Shown: positions 1 through 6,449, counted from the stretch's first letter. The stretch is DNA of 7,718 nt from Planctomycetaceae bacterium (GCA_018658605.1 JABHUV010000104.1:1-7718); one strand, 5' to 3'. The notes: generated from the letters alone by a model not told the origin. Numbers and translations are program-made.

Positions 1-584
1 CCATCTCGAACGCGTTGAAACAGTTCGCCGCGAGCGTCACAATGGCGACACATCAAACCAACGCCAACTTTCATTCCTTTTTCAACGGATTTTTCAGCCA
101 ACGCGAACATGCGTTTGCTGCCCGGGCCGTCTACGGTGACCGGTTTTTCCATGAACACGTTAAGCCCCTTTTCGATGGCATAGGTAAAATGTAACCAACG
201 AAAAGCAGGAGGAGTGGTCAGGACCACAATATCACCTGGACGTAGAACATCCATAGCTTTTTTGTAGCCATCAAACCCCAAAAACATATTTTCTTTGTCA
301 ACTTTAACGGTCTTCGGAAATCGGCGTACCAAACTTTCATAACTTGCTTTTTGTCGGTGTTCAAATACATCGGCCATTGCCACAAGTTGAATGTCTTCAT
401 TGGGAACAGAAAGAGCGTTTGAAATTGCACCGGTGCCGCGGCCGCCACAACCGACAATGGCCAATCGAATAGTGCCCTCACCAGCAGCGTGGACTGCTTG
501 CACGCCGCTCAACACGCCCGCCGTAGCAGCGGCAGTTCCGGTCGTTTGTAAAAATTGACGGCGTGATGGTTTTGGTGCGCACAT
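1..584 (-). CDS. Tat-exported Gfo/Idh/MocA family oxidoreductase, N-terminal part (3' end beyond window)
   Basis: This is the first 194 codons of a gene that runs off the left edge. It starts at the ATG read from 584, which has a good ribosome binding site (AAGGA, 5-base spacing). The protein begins with a twin-arginine signal: SRRQFL at residues 7-12, a small-residue hydrophobic stretch, and a likely AxA-type cleavage site at VHAA near residue 35. The Rossmann dinucleotide-binding loop follows (VGCGGRGTGA, about residues 43-52). The family EKP motif lies at about 150-152, then the VGLMCRHC segment. These are hallmarks of NAD(P)-dependent Gfo/Idh/MocA sugar or cyclitol oxidoreductases. Exported members usually carry a tightly bound cofactor (family knowledge). 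The EKP lysine is intact, which argues for dehydrogenase chemistry over a GH109-like glycosidase, but the C-terminal domain with the catalytic histidine is outside the window. It lies 23 bases downstream of the FGE-like gene and is probably co-transcribed with it. The substrate is unknown. Confidence 0.9.
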   Translation of the reverse strand, partial: MCAPKPSRRQFLQTTGTAAATAGVLSGVQAVHAAGEGTIRLAIVGCGGRGTGAISNALSVPNEDIQLVAMADVFEHRQKASYESLVRRFPKTVKVDKENMFLGFDGYKKAMDVLRPGDIVVLTTPPAFRWLHFTYAIEKGLNVFMEKPVTVDGPGSKRMFALAEKSVEKGMKVGVGLMCRHCDARGELFQRVRD

Positions 585-589
585 ATTTT

Positions 590-594
590 TCCTT
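590..594 (-). promoter_or_regulatory. Ribosome binding site of the Tat-exported oxidoreductase
   Basis: Read on the minus strand, this is AAGGA inside an A-rich run, five bases before the ATG at 584. It is one of the few clear Shine-Dalgarno sites in the window. It fixes the start so that the twin-arginine signal is complete. Confidence 0.6.
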
Positions 595-607
595 TTTTCG
601 TTATTAT

Positions 608-1699
608 TTATTCGTTGAATTTTTTTGGATTGTCTTTGTCATGCTGTGCTGGTTCAGATTTATTCCACTTATTTTTGAGTTCTGCAGCGGACGGCGTTCG
701 CAATGGCCTAACTATCCGAAACCCAACATGTAGTGCATCTGTATGATACCAAATACTTTGGGGTATCTGTGGATCTTGTTCTTTCCAATCTTCTGTCGAG
801 GCAACTCGTACAGCACTGCGCAACTGTGACGCTTCGTCTTGCCAACTGCCGCCTCGTACTGTCCGAGGAAATAAAATGGCCGGAACACTTAACGGGTTGT
901 TCAGTTGTTTGCCAAGCTTGGCATAACCCGCTTCATCGTATTGATCCAACACCCATTCGGAAACATTGCCGTGCATGTCGTGTAGGCCCCAGGGGTTGGG
1001 GAGTTTCGGCCCAACTTTTTGGTATTGTTCGCCAGCGTTGTCATAGAACCAAGCGTATTCACCCAGATTTTTTGCATCGTCACCAAACGAATAGGCCGTG
1101 GTTGTTCCCGCGCGACAGGCGTATTCCCATTCCGCCTCGGTAGGTAATCGATAGTACCGCCCAGTTTTTGCGCTGAGCCACTGACAAAACGTTCTCGCAG
1201 CATGTTGAGTCATACAGATCGCAGGGTAGCTGCGTGTCCCCATGCCAAACGACATATCTGTGTAAGGAGCGGTCGGTTTGGAAATCGTTAGCGGATCCGC
1301 AAGTCGATCCCGATCATTCGCTTTTTTACCGTAGACTTTGCGAATTTGAATATCAATATCCGACATCCACACGTCATAGGCATTCCAAGTGATTTCCGTC
1401 TTGCCCATCCAAAACGGTTCTAACGTCACTTCTCGCTGCGGACCTTCATCAGCACGACGTTGCTTTTCAGTGGCGGGACTGCCTAGCAAGTATTTGCCGC
1501 TTGGAATTGGCAGCATTTCAATTTTCACGCGCGTATGTTCGATGATTTCACCATACGGCCGCATTTTATCTTCTGTCTCAGCAACTGCAGCTGGGATTTC
1601 AATAACAGTCGGAGATTTTTGGGCCGCTAGAATATCCGTAAAGACAAATATTGCCAATAAAGCTGCAAGGGTTCGTTTCATGGTCATAACAGTAGGCAT
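608..1699 (-). CDS. Secreted formylglycine-generating-enzyme-like (SUMF1 domain) protein lacking the catalytic cysteines
   Basis: The product has 363 residues counted from the ATG at 1699. The more likely start is the ATG at 1681 (residue 7), because translation from there begins directly with a signal peptide: MKRT, a hydrophobic core, then ILAAQ with cleavage near residue 26. Neither start has a clear ribosome binding site. From about residue 60 to 333 the protein follows the FGE-sulfatase/SUMF1 fold. Visible motifs are IPSGKYLLGSP (65-75), EGPQREVTLEPFWMGKTEIT (85-104), RLPTEAEWEYACRAG (184-198), NPWGLHDMHGNVSEWV (235-250), RTVRGGSW (279-286) and HVGFRIVR (324-331). In true FGE, two cysteines after the RGGS motif bind copper and oxidise sulfatase cysteines. 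Here that segment reads RGGSWQDEASQLRSAVRV and has none, so sulfatase activation is unlikely. The domain may instead bind ligands or do other chemistry in the periplasm. The last 30 residues are charged and look disordered. It is followed within 23 bases by the Tat oxidoreductase, suggesting a functional pair. Fold assignment is sure; function is unknown. Confidence 0.9.
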   Translation of the reverse strand: MPTVMTMKRTLAALLAIFVFTDILAAQKSPTVIEIPAAVAETEDKMRPYGEIIEHTRVKIEMLPIPSGKYLLGSPATEKQRRADEGPQREVTLEPFWMGKTEITWNAYDVWMSDIDIQIRKVYGKKANDRDRLADPLTISKPTAPYTDMSFGMGTRSYPAICMTQHAARTFCQWLSAKTGRYYRLPTEAEWEYACRAGTTTAYSFGDDAKNLGEYAWFYDNAGEQYQKVGPKLPNPWGLHDMHGNVSEWVLDQYDEAGYAKLGKQLNNPLSVPAILFPRTVRGGSWQDEASQLRSAVRVASTEDWKEQDPQIPQSIWYHTDALHVGFRIVRPLRTPSAAELKNKWNKSEPAQHDKDNPKKFNE

Positions 1700-1733
1700 C
1701 GGAAAATTATTGTGTCATTGATAACGCCTCTAC

Positions 1734-1763
1734 ATCATAAATCGGCACTAAGGGTAGGCACAA
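1734..1763 (-). promoter_or_regulatory. Possible promoter for the FGE-like / Tat-oxidoreductase unit
   Basis: On the minus strand, a TATGAT box (1734-1739, five of six matches to the sigma-70 -10 consensus) sits 18 bases downstream of TTGTGC (1758-1763, a weak -35). Transcription would start near 1727 and leave a leader of about 30-45 bases. Position supports it: the two downstream genes are separated from the SDR gene by 90 bases, unlike the tight packing before it. Consensus boxes are a poor guide in planctomycetes, so this is tentative. Confidence 0.3.
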
Positions 1764-1770
1764 GTCCGTC

Positions 1771-1789
1771 ATGCTTACCGAATAAGCAT
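1771..1789 (-). terminator. Hairpin directly after the SDR stop codon; possible weak terminator or 3'-end stabiliser
   Basis: This is a perfect 7-base inverted repeat, ATGCTTA and TAAGCAT, around a 5-base loop (TTCGG on the minus strand). It abuts the TAA of the SDR gene with no bases between. No T-run follows, so it is not a classical intrinsic terminator. It may mark or protect the 3' end of the aldolase-oxidoreductase-SDR transcript. Confidence 0.35.
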
Positions 1790-2581
1790 TTACCAAGCGG
1801 TCCAGCCGCCGTCAACTAGAAGATTTTGGCCCGTGACGTAACTGCTCGCGTCGCTGCATAGAAACACAATTGCGCCCTTCAATTCTGATGGAATACCCAT
1901 GCGTTTCATGGGGCTCTTTTCAATCAAGCGATCAACCAAAGCAGCCGGCGCCTTGTCACTCGGAAAGGGGCCAGGGCTCAAACAATTGACCCGCACATTA
2001 TCCGCGGCCCAATACACCGCTAAATGCCGAGTCATATGAACCACGCCACCCTTGAGCGCATGATAGGCCACGGGGCTCGCACCACTAACGTCCTGATAGG
2101 TTTCTGGGTAAGAACCAACCACTCCATACATTGAGCCAATATTTACGATGCTACCTTCCACTCCGCGGACAACCACATGATCGCGACATTCCCGTGCTAG
2201 CAAAAAATAACCCGTCGCATTCGCCAAATGCTCATCAAAATATTGCTGATCCGTTGTCGTCAAATCTTTCGCATTTCCACCCTGCCCATTGTTCACCAAA
2301 ATATCAACTTGGCCCGCTAGCTCTACCGCTTTCGCAAACCCAGTCGTAATTGACTCTTCACTCTTGTGATCCAACTCCACTCCAAAATGTTGTTGTTCCC
2401 CGGGTAAGATGGCGGCAGCTTGTTCCGCTCTCACACGTTCACGGCTTGTGATGATAACCTGCGCACCCATCTCAGCCAGAGCACGCGACATGGCTGAGCC
2501 CAGGTAACCCGTACCGCCAGTAATCAATGCTACTTTACCACGCAAATCAAATAATGACTCTACTGTCGGTTCTAACGTCAT
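1790..2581 (-). CDS. Short-chain dehydrogenase/reductase (SDR), classical type with an extended pre-tyrosine loop
   Basis: This 263-residue cytoplasmic NAD(P)-dependent oxidoreductase has the usual length for classical SDRs. Visible motifs are the cofactor loop TGGTGYLG (21-28), VNNGQGG (96-102, where most relatives have NNAG), and the catalytic set N121, S150, Y173, K177 (YHALK). The C-terminal YVTGQNLLVDGGW (248-260) is typical. The spacing between S150 and Y173 is 23 residues rather than the usual 12-13, so a loop of about ten residues (YPETYQDVSG region) is inserted beside the active site. The start overlaps the upstream oxidoreductase by ATGA (2578-2581), with AGGGG seven bases ahead (2589-2593), indicating translational coupling. 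The substrate is probably a sugar, sugar acid or a related hydroxy compound. The gluconate 5-dehydrogenase-like name often given to such proteins is only a guess. The loop arrangement also recalls SDRs of flagellin-glycan loci (from memory). Confidence 0.93.
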   Translation of the reverse strand: MTLEPTVESLFDLRGKVALITGGTGYLGSAMSRALAEMGAQVIITSRERVRAEQAAAILPGEQQHFGVELDHKSEESITTGFAKAVELAGQVDILVNNGQGGNAKDLTTTDQQYFDEHLANATGYFLLARECRDHVVVRGVEGSIVNIGSMYGVVGSYPETYQDVSGASPVAYHALKGGVVHMTRHLAVYWAADNVRVNCLSPGPFPSDKAPAALVDRLIEKSPMKRMGIPSELKGAIVFLCSDASSYVTGQNLLVDGGWTAW

Positions 2582-3597
2582 CTTGATACCCCTGTTGAAG
2601 CCGCATCAATATCAACCCACGCCCGTTGTTTGTTAGACTCGAGCATCGCTAAACTCGCCTGGAGCGTATCATTTGCCTCAGCGATCGTGCACGTTACTTG
2701 ACCTTGTCCCGCTAGGGCATCTAAAAACATTTCAGCTTGAGCAACGAAGCTATCGTCCCGCTCCAACTGGCATTCTAATAACACTTCCCAAGGCTTGCCG
2801 GTTTCCGTCATTTTCAATAACCGTTGCGTATGATATTCCAGCTTCAAAATCGTCTGCTGGCAGATTATTTGAATCGTTGTTTCGTTAGCTCGCTGATGTT
2901 GATTCAACGACCAACTCGACATAATCTCACCATGCCGTGCTAACACATGCACCGTATCTTCGACCGTAACGCCTGGCAACACCAAATGATTGGCATCTGT
3001 GACCAACGAAGTCATCGGCCCAATCAACCATTGCATTGTATTTACACTATGTGTCATAGCATCTTGTATGGCGCCACCACCGGAATCGTGCCGAGCGTAA
3101 TATATATCCTGATAAGCTGGTCGGAAAAATGGGAAATCTTGGCCTCCAACAAACGTCGCCTGCACGACTTGATCTGCCTCGGCTAAATCATTTATTTCCG
3201 CCCGCAACCGCCGGACCAGCGGATGGCAACGGGCCACAAAAGCAACACCAGCCGTCAGTGAATTCAACTCCACCAACGTACACAATGCCTCAATACCCTC
3301 AGTATTGGTACTCAACGGTTTTTCTATTAGCAAGTGAATACCGGACATAGCCAACTCGTGAGCCATCGAAATATGTAAGTCCGCCGGCGTGCAGATTACA
3401 GCCGCGTCGGCACCAACAGCAATTGCATCCGCAAGATCAGCGAAACAATGTTCAATCTGATACCGCTCAGCAATCGACTCTCGCAACTCATCGTTGATTT
3501 CGCAAAATGTAATATCACAGCGACCAGTGTTTTGAAAACAACGCAAATGACGTTCACCAATAGAGCCAACCCCAATAATCAATATTTTCGGGTTCAT
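2578..3597 (-). CDS. Cytoplasmic Gfo/Idh/MocA family oxidoreductase
   Basis: The product has 339 residues, the normal length for the family, and no signal peptide. The N-terminal Rossmann domain shows IIGVGSIGERH (7-17), an acidic residue ending beta-2 (CEIND, 32-36) that favours NAD over NADP, CTPADLH (69-75) and the EKP motif (92-94). The C-terminal domain has GGGAIQDAMTHSVNTMQWL (173-191), where D179 and H183 match the conserved Asp and catalytic His of the family. Such enzymes oxidise or reduce a hydroxyl of a sugar, inositol or nucleotide sugar. The gene starts 6 bases after the aldolase stop, without a clear ribosome binding site, and its own stop overlaps the SDR start. It is therefore the middle gene of a compact three-gene unit. 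A sequential or redox-neutral pairing with the SDR (oxidation by one, reduction by the other) is plausible but not shown. The exact substrate is unknown. Confidence 0.94.
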   Translation of the reverse strand: MNPKILIIGVGSIGERHLRCFQNTGRCDITFCEINDELRESIAERYQIEHCFADLADAIAVGADAAVICTPADLHISMAHELAMSGIHLLIEKPLSTNTEGIEALCTLVELNSLTAGVAFVARCHPLVRRLRAEINDLAEADQVVQATFVGGQDFPFFRPAYQDIYYARHDSGGGAIQDAMTHSVNTMQWLIGPMTSLVTDANHLVLPGVTVEDTVHVLARHGEIMSSWSLNQHQRANETTIQIICQQTILKLEYHTQRLLKMTETGKPWEVLLECQLERDDSFVAQAEMFLDALAGQGQVTCTIAEANDTLQASLAMLESNKQRAWVDIDAASTGVSR

Positions 3598-3603
3598 CTG
3601 TAA

Positions 3604-4368
3604 CTATTCCAATGTCGACAATTCAGCAGCATTATTTTCTAGCATTTCTTTGAGAACCATGAATTCACCACCATAAGCGAGCAAGCGAGCGCCTTGGTCA
3701 TACCGTTTTTTCCCAACTTCTATATTCGCGATCGGCAGCCCCCACGGTTTGTTGTATTGCTGGCACAATGCCGCAACTTTTTCGATAGCTTGCTCGATAT
3801 CAAAATCTGCTCCACACCGTTCAATACGTAAGCCTAAATCTCCTGGCCCAACAAAAATACCATCAACACCTGCGGTCGAAATAATTTCTTCTGCATTTTT
3901 CACCGCGTCCAGTGTTTCAATCTGCAGAATCAAAAATGTCTCATCATTAGCCGCATGTGTGTATTCCAACCCACCTGAAAGATAAAAGTCACTATCTAAA
4001 CCAGCCGAATCAATGCCGCGATCACCTATTGGCGGAAACTTAGTACAATCTCGCAAATACCGGGCTCGTTCTCCATCATTGACATGCGGACACATCAAAC
4101 CAGATGCGCCATCTTCGAGGTATCGATAGAGTTGCGTTTTATCCGTCGTTGGCGAACGCAACATGCAATCAATATCCGATAAATGGAAAAAAGCAAGCAG
4201 CGCTTGAATCTCTCGGTTCTCCCAAGTTCGATGCTCACAATCCAACCAGATACAATCGAATCCGGCAGCGGCGGCGTGCCTAACATAGGACGGGATGAAA
4301 TGCCCTAGTGCACAAATTTTTACGACTTCGTTATTTCGAATCTTTTCCAGAGTTTTACTTTTCCGCAC
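3604..4368 (-). CDS. HpcH/HpaI family aldolase (class II pyruvate aldolase)
   Basis: This 254-residue cytoplasmic enzyme has the usual family length. It is a metal-dependent aldolase that reversibly splits 2-keto-3-deoxy (or 4-hydroxy-2-keto) acids into pyruvate and an aldehyde. The known active-site residues of E. coli HpaI can be matched by position: D43 and H46 in LDCEHR, R71 in MLRSP, and the metal ligands E151 (LQIETLD) and D177 (FVGPGDLGL, 172-180). FPPIGDRG (111-118) is also typical. Translation starts at GTG (4368). There is no in-frame ATG upstream before a stop at 4381-4383, and AAGGA lies nine bases ahead, so this start is well supported. It is the first gene of the minus-strand unit and diverges from the symporter. 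The aldehyde partner could be a lactaldehyde, glyceraldehyde or semialdehyde; YfaU (2-keto-3-deoxy-L-rhamnonate aldolase)-like and GarL-like activities are both possible. Confidence 0.93.
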   Translation of the reverse strand: MRKSKTLEKIRNNEVVKICALGHFIPSYVRHAAAAGFDCIWLDCEHRTWENREIQALLAFFHLSDIDCMLRSPTTDKTQLYRYLEDGASGLMCPHVNDGERARYLRDCTKFPPIGDRGIDSAGLDSDFYLSGGLEYTHAANDETFLILQIETLDAVKNAEEIISTAGVDGIFVGPGDLGLRIERCGADFDIEQAIEKVAALCQQYNKPWGLPIANIEVGKKRYDQGARLLAYGGEFMVLKEMLENNAAELSTLE

Positions 4369-4377
4369 CGTTAAGAG

Positions 4378-4382
4378 TCCTT
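4378..4382 (-). promoter_or_regulatory. Ribosome binding site deciding the GTG start of the aldolase
   Basis: On the minus strand, AAGGA is followed by nine bases and then GTG at 4368. It supports the GTG start, since the reading frame closes at 4381-4383 just upstream. Confidence 0.6.
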
Positions 4383-4485
4383 ATTTCATAGTGTTTAGTT
4401 TCGTTTTGATATTCAAAGAACGTCAACGACTACGCCCTTGCCTGAGAAACTCAAGACGTGCATCAATTCGCGAACTATCGTAATA

Positions 4486-4491
4486 TATAAT
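4486..4491 (+). promoter_or_regulatory. Candidate -10 box for the symporter gene
   Basis: An exact TATAAT lies about 60 bases before the GTG at 4551. It sits in an AT-only tract, where such a match can arise by chance, and lacks a recognisable -35 or extended -10. Confidence 0.25.
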
Positions 4492-4514
4492 AATTATCAG
4501 GCATAAGGTACTAT

Positions 4515-4560
4515 TGGTAACCAGTTGGTTTGTGAGCAGTTCAACCAATCGTGAACCAGT
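4515..4560. repeat. Cluster of ACCA/TGGT half-sites forming overlapping palindromes; possible operator
   Basis: TGGT-A-ACCA (4515-4523) overlaps AACCA-GT-TGGTT (4519-4530). TTGGTT (4525-4530) pairs with AACCAA (4543-4548) across 12 bases. AACCAGT (4519-4525) is repeated at 4554-4560. AACCA therefore occurs three times in 40 bases, alternating with its complement, right at the annotated start of the symporter. This could be a regulator binding site or an RNA hairpin covering the GTG. No family of regulator is recognisable from it. Confidence 0.4.
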
Positions 4561-6425
4561 CCCAACTTCCAACTCAAATACATTTCGTCATCCAACTGGA
4601 ATCCTCGATTTTGAAAATCCTCAGCCTATTGCTCGCCGTGTTAACGCTCTTGCTGTTTTCTCCAATGGTAGGTTGGCTGACTGCCGCAGATGCTTCGACA
4701 GCCAAGGGAGTCCACTCATTAGACTTTGCCGTGTTGGGCCTATACGTAATCGGCACTATCTATCTTGGATACTATATTTCTAAGCGGCAAAAAAACCGCA
4801 ATGACTATTTTACCGGCGGCGGCAATATGAGCCCACTGTTGATTGGTGTTTCGTTATTTGCCACCTTGCTCAGCACAATTTCCTATTTGGGAATGCCTGG
4901 GGAGTCGGCAGGTAAGGGCCCAATTACATTTATTGGGTATCTAGCCCATCCACTAATATTTTTGTTGGTTGGCTTTTTAATGCTTCCTTACTATATGAAG
5001 CATAAGGTAACGAGCGCTTATGAACTGCTTGAACATCGACTCGGGTATTCCTTTCGTGTGCTTGGTGCATGCCTCTTCCTAACGCTACGACTAATCTGGA
5101 TGGCTGTGCTGTTACACTTCGCTGGCGAAGCGATGGTCACCATACTCGATGTTGATCACAAATGGATCACACTGGTTGTCGCCATCATTGGGCTAGTCGC
5201 CATTATTTATACGTCGATGGGGGGACTACAAGCTGTCGTCATCACTGACCTAATGCAAACTCTACTGCTGTACGGAGGAGCCATAACTGTTTTGGCGATC
5301 GTCACTATCAATTTTGGCGGGTTTTCATGGATACCAACTCAATGGCCAAGTGATTGGAAGCCTCAACCAGTCGTGCCCGAAGGACTTTCGACGCGCGTCT
5401 CCTGGATCGGGTCGGTAATTACAACACTAGTTTGGTATGTTGCCACACTCGGTAGTGATCAAACTTCCGTACAACGGTTTATGGCGACCAAAGATGCCAC
5501 AACAGCCCGCAAAGCTTTGCTATACCAATTGGGCATCTCAATCATCGTTTCTGGCACTCTGTGTTTAGTAGGCATCGCCTTGATGGCACATTACCAGAAG
5601 GAAAAATCCGCGTTGCCTGTGCAGCAAACAGTAAACATCAACATGTATTCCGATTTAAATACTAATTTTCAAATTGACAATAAGCGATTTCCTAACGACG
5701 CTGAAATCCAAAAAGAGCTCCAATGGGATGCCGCCACATTGAAACAAACTAGACGTAATTTAATCGGTTCCGATCAATGGTTCCCGCGTTTCATATCTCA
5801 AGAACTACCAATCGGACTCACAGGTTTGGTGATCGCTGCAATGTTCGCTGCGGCCATGTCGAGTCTCGACTCCGGTGTAAATTCGATTACTGCCGTGGTC
5901 ATGTCCGATTTTGTCGAGCGTCTGCGGAAAAACAAATTGAGCGATAAACACCACTTAAGATTCGCTCGTTTGATTGCAATTGGCGTTGGAGTTATCGTCG
6001 TTCTTGCTAGCGGACTCACGGAATATATCGAGGGAAATATCATCGCCGTCACCCAAAAATCCGTCAACTTATTAACCACACCGATTTTTGGATTGGTCTT
6101 TTATGCCATCTTCGCCAAACGCGTACACCCCACTGGTGTTTGGGCAGGTACGATTGCCGGTACCTTAACAGCAATCCTCACCGCGTTTAGTGGGCAAATC
6201 TGTTACTGGCTCTATCTAAACCACGGCTTTGATCCAACTGCAATTGGCGGTGTCATCGCACAGGGCATCGACGACTCTACTGGCATACCGTTTGAGTATT
6301 GCACCGACCCCGTTTCGTTTCAGTGGATTGGTCCTTTTGCTTTGTCTGTCAACTTAGCCGTCGGTATGATCGTGTGCTATCTGTTACCAAAATGGAGCAG
6401 GCCTGACACCGTCAACGATAGCTGA
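4551..6425 (+). CDS. Sodium/solute symporter (SSS family) with a large hydrophilic insertion
   Basis: This 624-residue inner-membrane protein is predicted to couple Na+ entry to uptake of a sugar, sugar acid or similar solute. Hydrophobic segments can be seen at about 22-45, 57-77, 96-114, 129-148, 170-192, 205-222, 229-253, 284-300, 325-347, 420-439, 470-489, 505-522, 528-550 and 590-613. SSS motifs include YTSMGGLQAVVITDLMQ (220-236), GSDQTSVQRFMATKD (301-315) and AAAMSSLDSG (433-442). Within the last, A434, S437 and S438 match the Na2 sodium site of vSGLT. Residues about 348-412 form a hydrophilic loop longer than usual. The GTG at 4551 has no ribosome binding site. A TTG at 4611 (residue 21) has GGA ten bases upstream and would begin with a signal-peptide-like stretch ending TAADA, which suits the periplasmic N-terminus of this family. 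It diverges from the aldolase unit, which suggests that it imports that pathway's substrate. Confidence 0.92.
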   Translation: MNQSQLPTQIHFVIQLESSILKILSLLLAVLTLLLFSPMVGWLTAADASTAKGVHSLDFAVLGLYVIGTIYLGYYISKRQKNRNDYFTGGGNMSPLLIGVSLFATLLSTISYLGMPGESAGKGPITFIGYLAHPLIFLLVGFLMLPYYMKHKVTSAYELLEHRLGYSFRVLGACLFLTLRLIWMAVLLHFAGEAMVTILDVDHKWITLVVAIIGLVAIIYTSMGGLQAVVITDLMQTLLLYGGAITVLAIVTINFGGFSWIPTQWPSDWKPQPVVPEGLSTRVSWIGSVITTLVWYVATLGSDQTSVQRFMATKDATTARKALLYQLGISIIVSGTLCLVGIALMAHYQKEKSALPVQQTVNINMYSDLNTNFQIDNKRFPNDAEIQKELQWDAATLKQTRRNLIGSDQWFPRFISQELPIGLTGLVIAAMFAAAMSSLDSGVNSITAVVMSDFVERLRKNKLSDKHHLRFARLIAIGVGVIVVLASGLTEYIEGNIIAVTQKSVNLLTTPIFGLVFYAIFAKRVHPTGVWAGTIAGTLTAILTAFSGQICYWLYLNHGFDPTAIGGVIAQGIDDSTGIPFEYCTDPVSFQWIGPFALSVNLAVGMIVCYLLPKWSRPDTVNDS

Positions 6426-6449
6426 GTACCCGAACATGAATTACTGCCG

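Larger units (their letters stand above)
4369..4550. promoter_or_regulatory. Divergent promoter region between the aldolase unit and the symporter unit
   Basis: About 180 AT-rich bases lie between two divergent starts. Towards the symporter there is a perfect TATAAT at 4486-4491 inside an AT tract, but no good -35 at 16-18 bases. Towards the aldolase, a weak pair TTGAAT (4411-4416) and CACTAT (4388-4393) with 17-base spacing would leave almost no leader. A separate TTGACG (4421-4426) has no matching -10. The right end carries a cluster of ACCA/TGGT half-sites (listed separately). The region probably controls both units together, but no regulator gene is in the window. Confidence 0.55.

Noticed and set aside
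218..481. Minus-strand frame of 87 codons with an ATG
   Set aside because: It is a different frame of the Tat-exported oxidoreductase. The frame starting at 584 gives the twin-arginine signal, Rossmann loop and EKP motif.
1..584. Tat-exported oxidoreductase as a GH109-type glycosidase
   Set aside because: The EKP lysine and general motif pattern fit oxidoreductases, and the part that would decide this is beyond the window, so a glycosidase name is not supported.
733..1143. Plus-strand open frame of 136 codons
   Set aside because: It lies wholly inside the FGE-like gene on the other strand; its translation is rich in Arg, Cys and His and has no recognisable domain, while the minus-strand product has clear family motifs.
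4421..4426. TTGACG as a -35 box for the aldolase unit
   Set aside because: No sequence resembling a -10 box lies 15-19 bases downstream on the minus strand.
4514..4783. Plus-strand ATG-started frame of 89 codons across the symporter start
   Set aside because: It overlaps the symporter in another frame, and its translation has no membrane or family features, whereas the symporter frame carries the SSS motifs.
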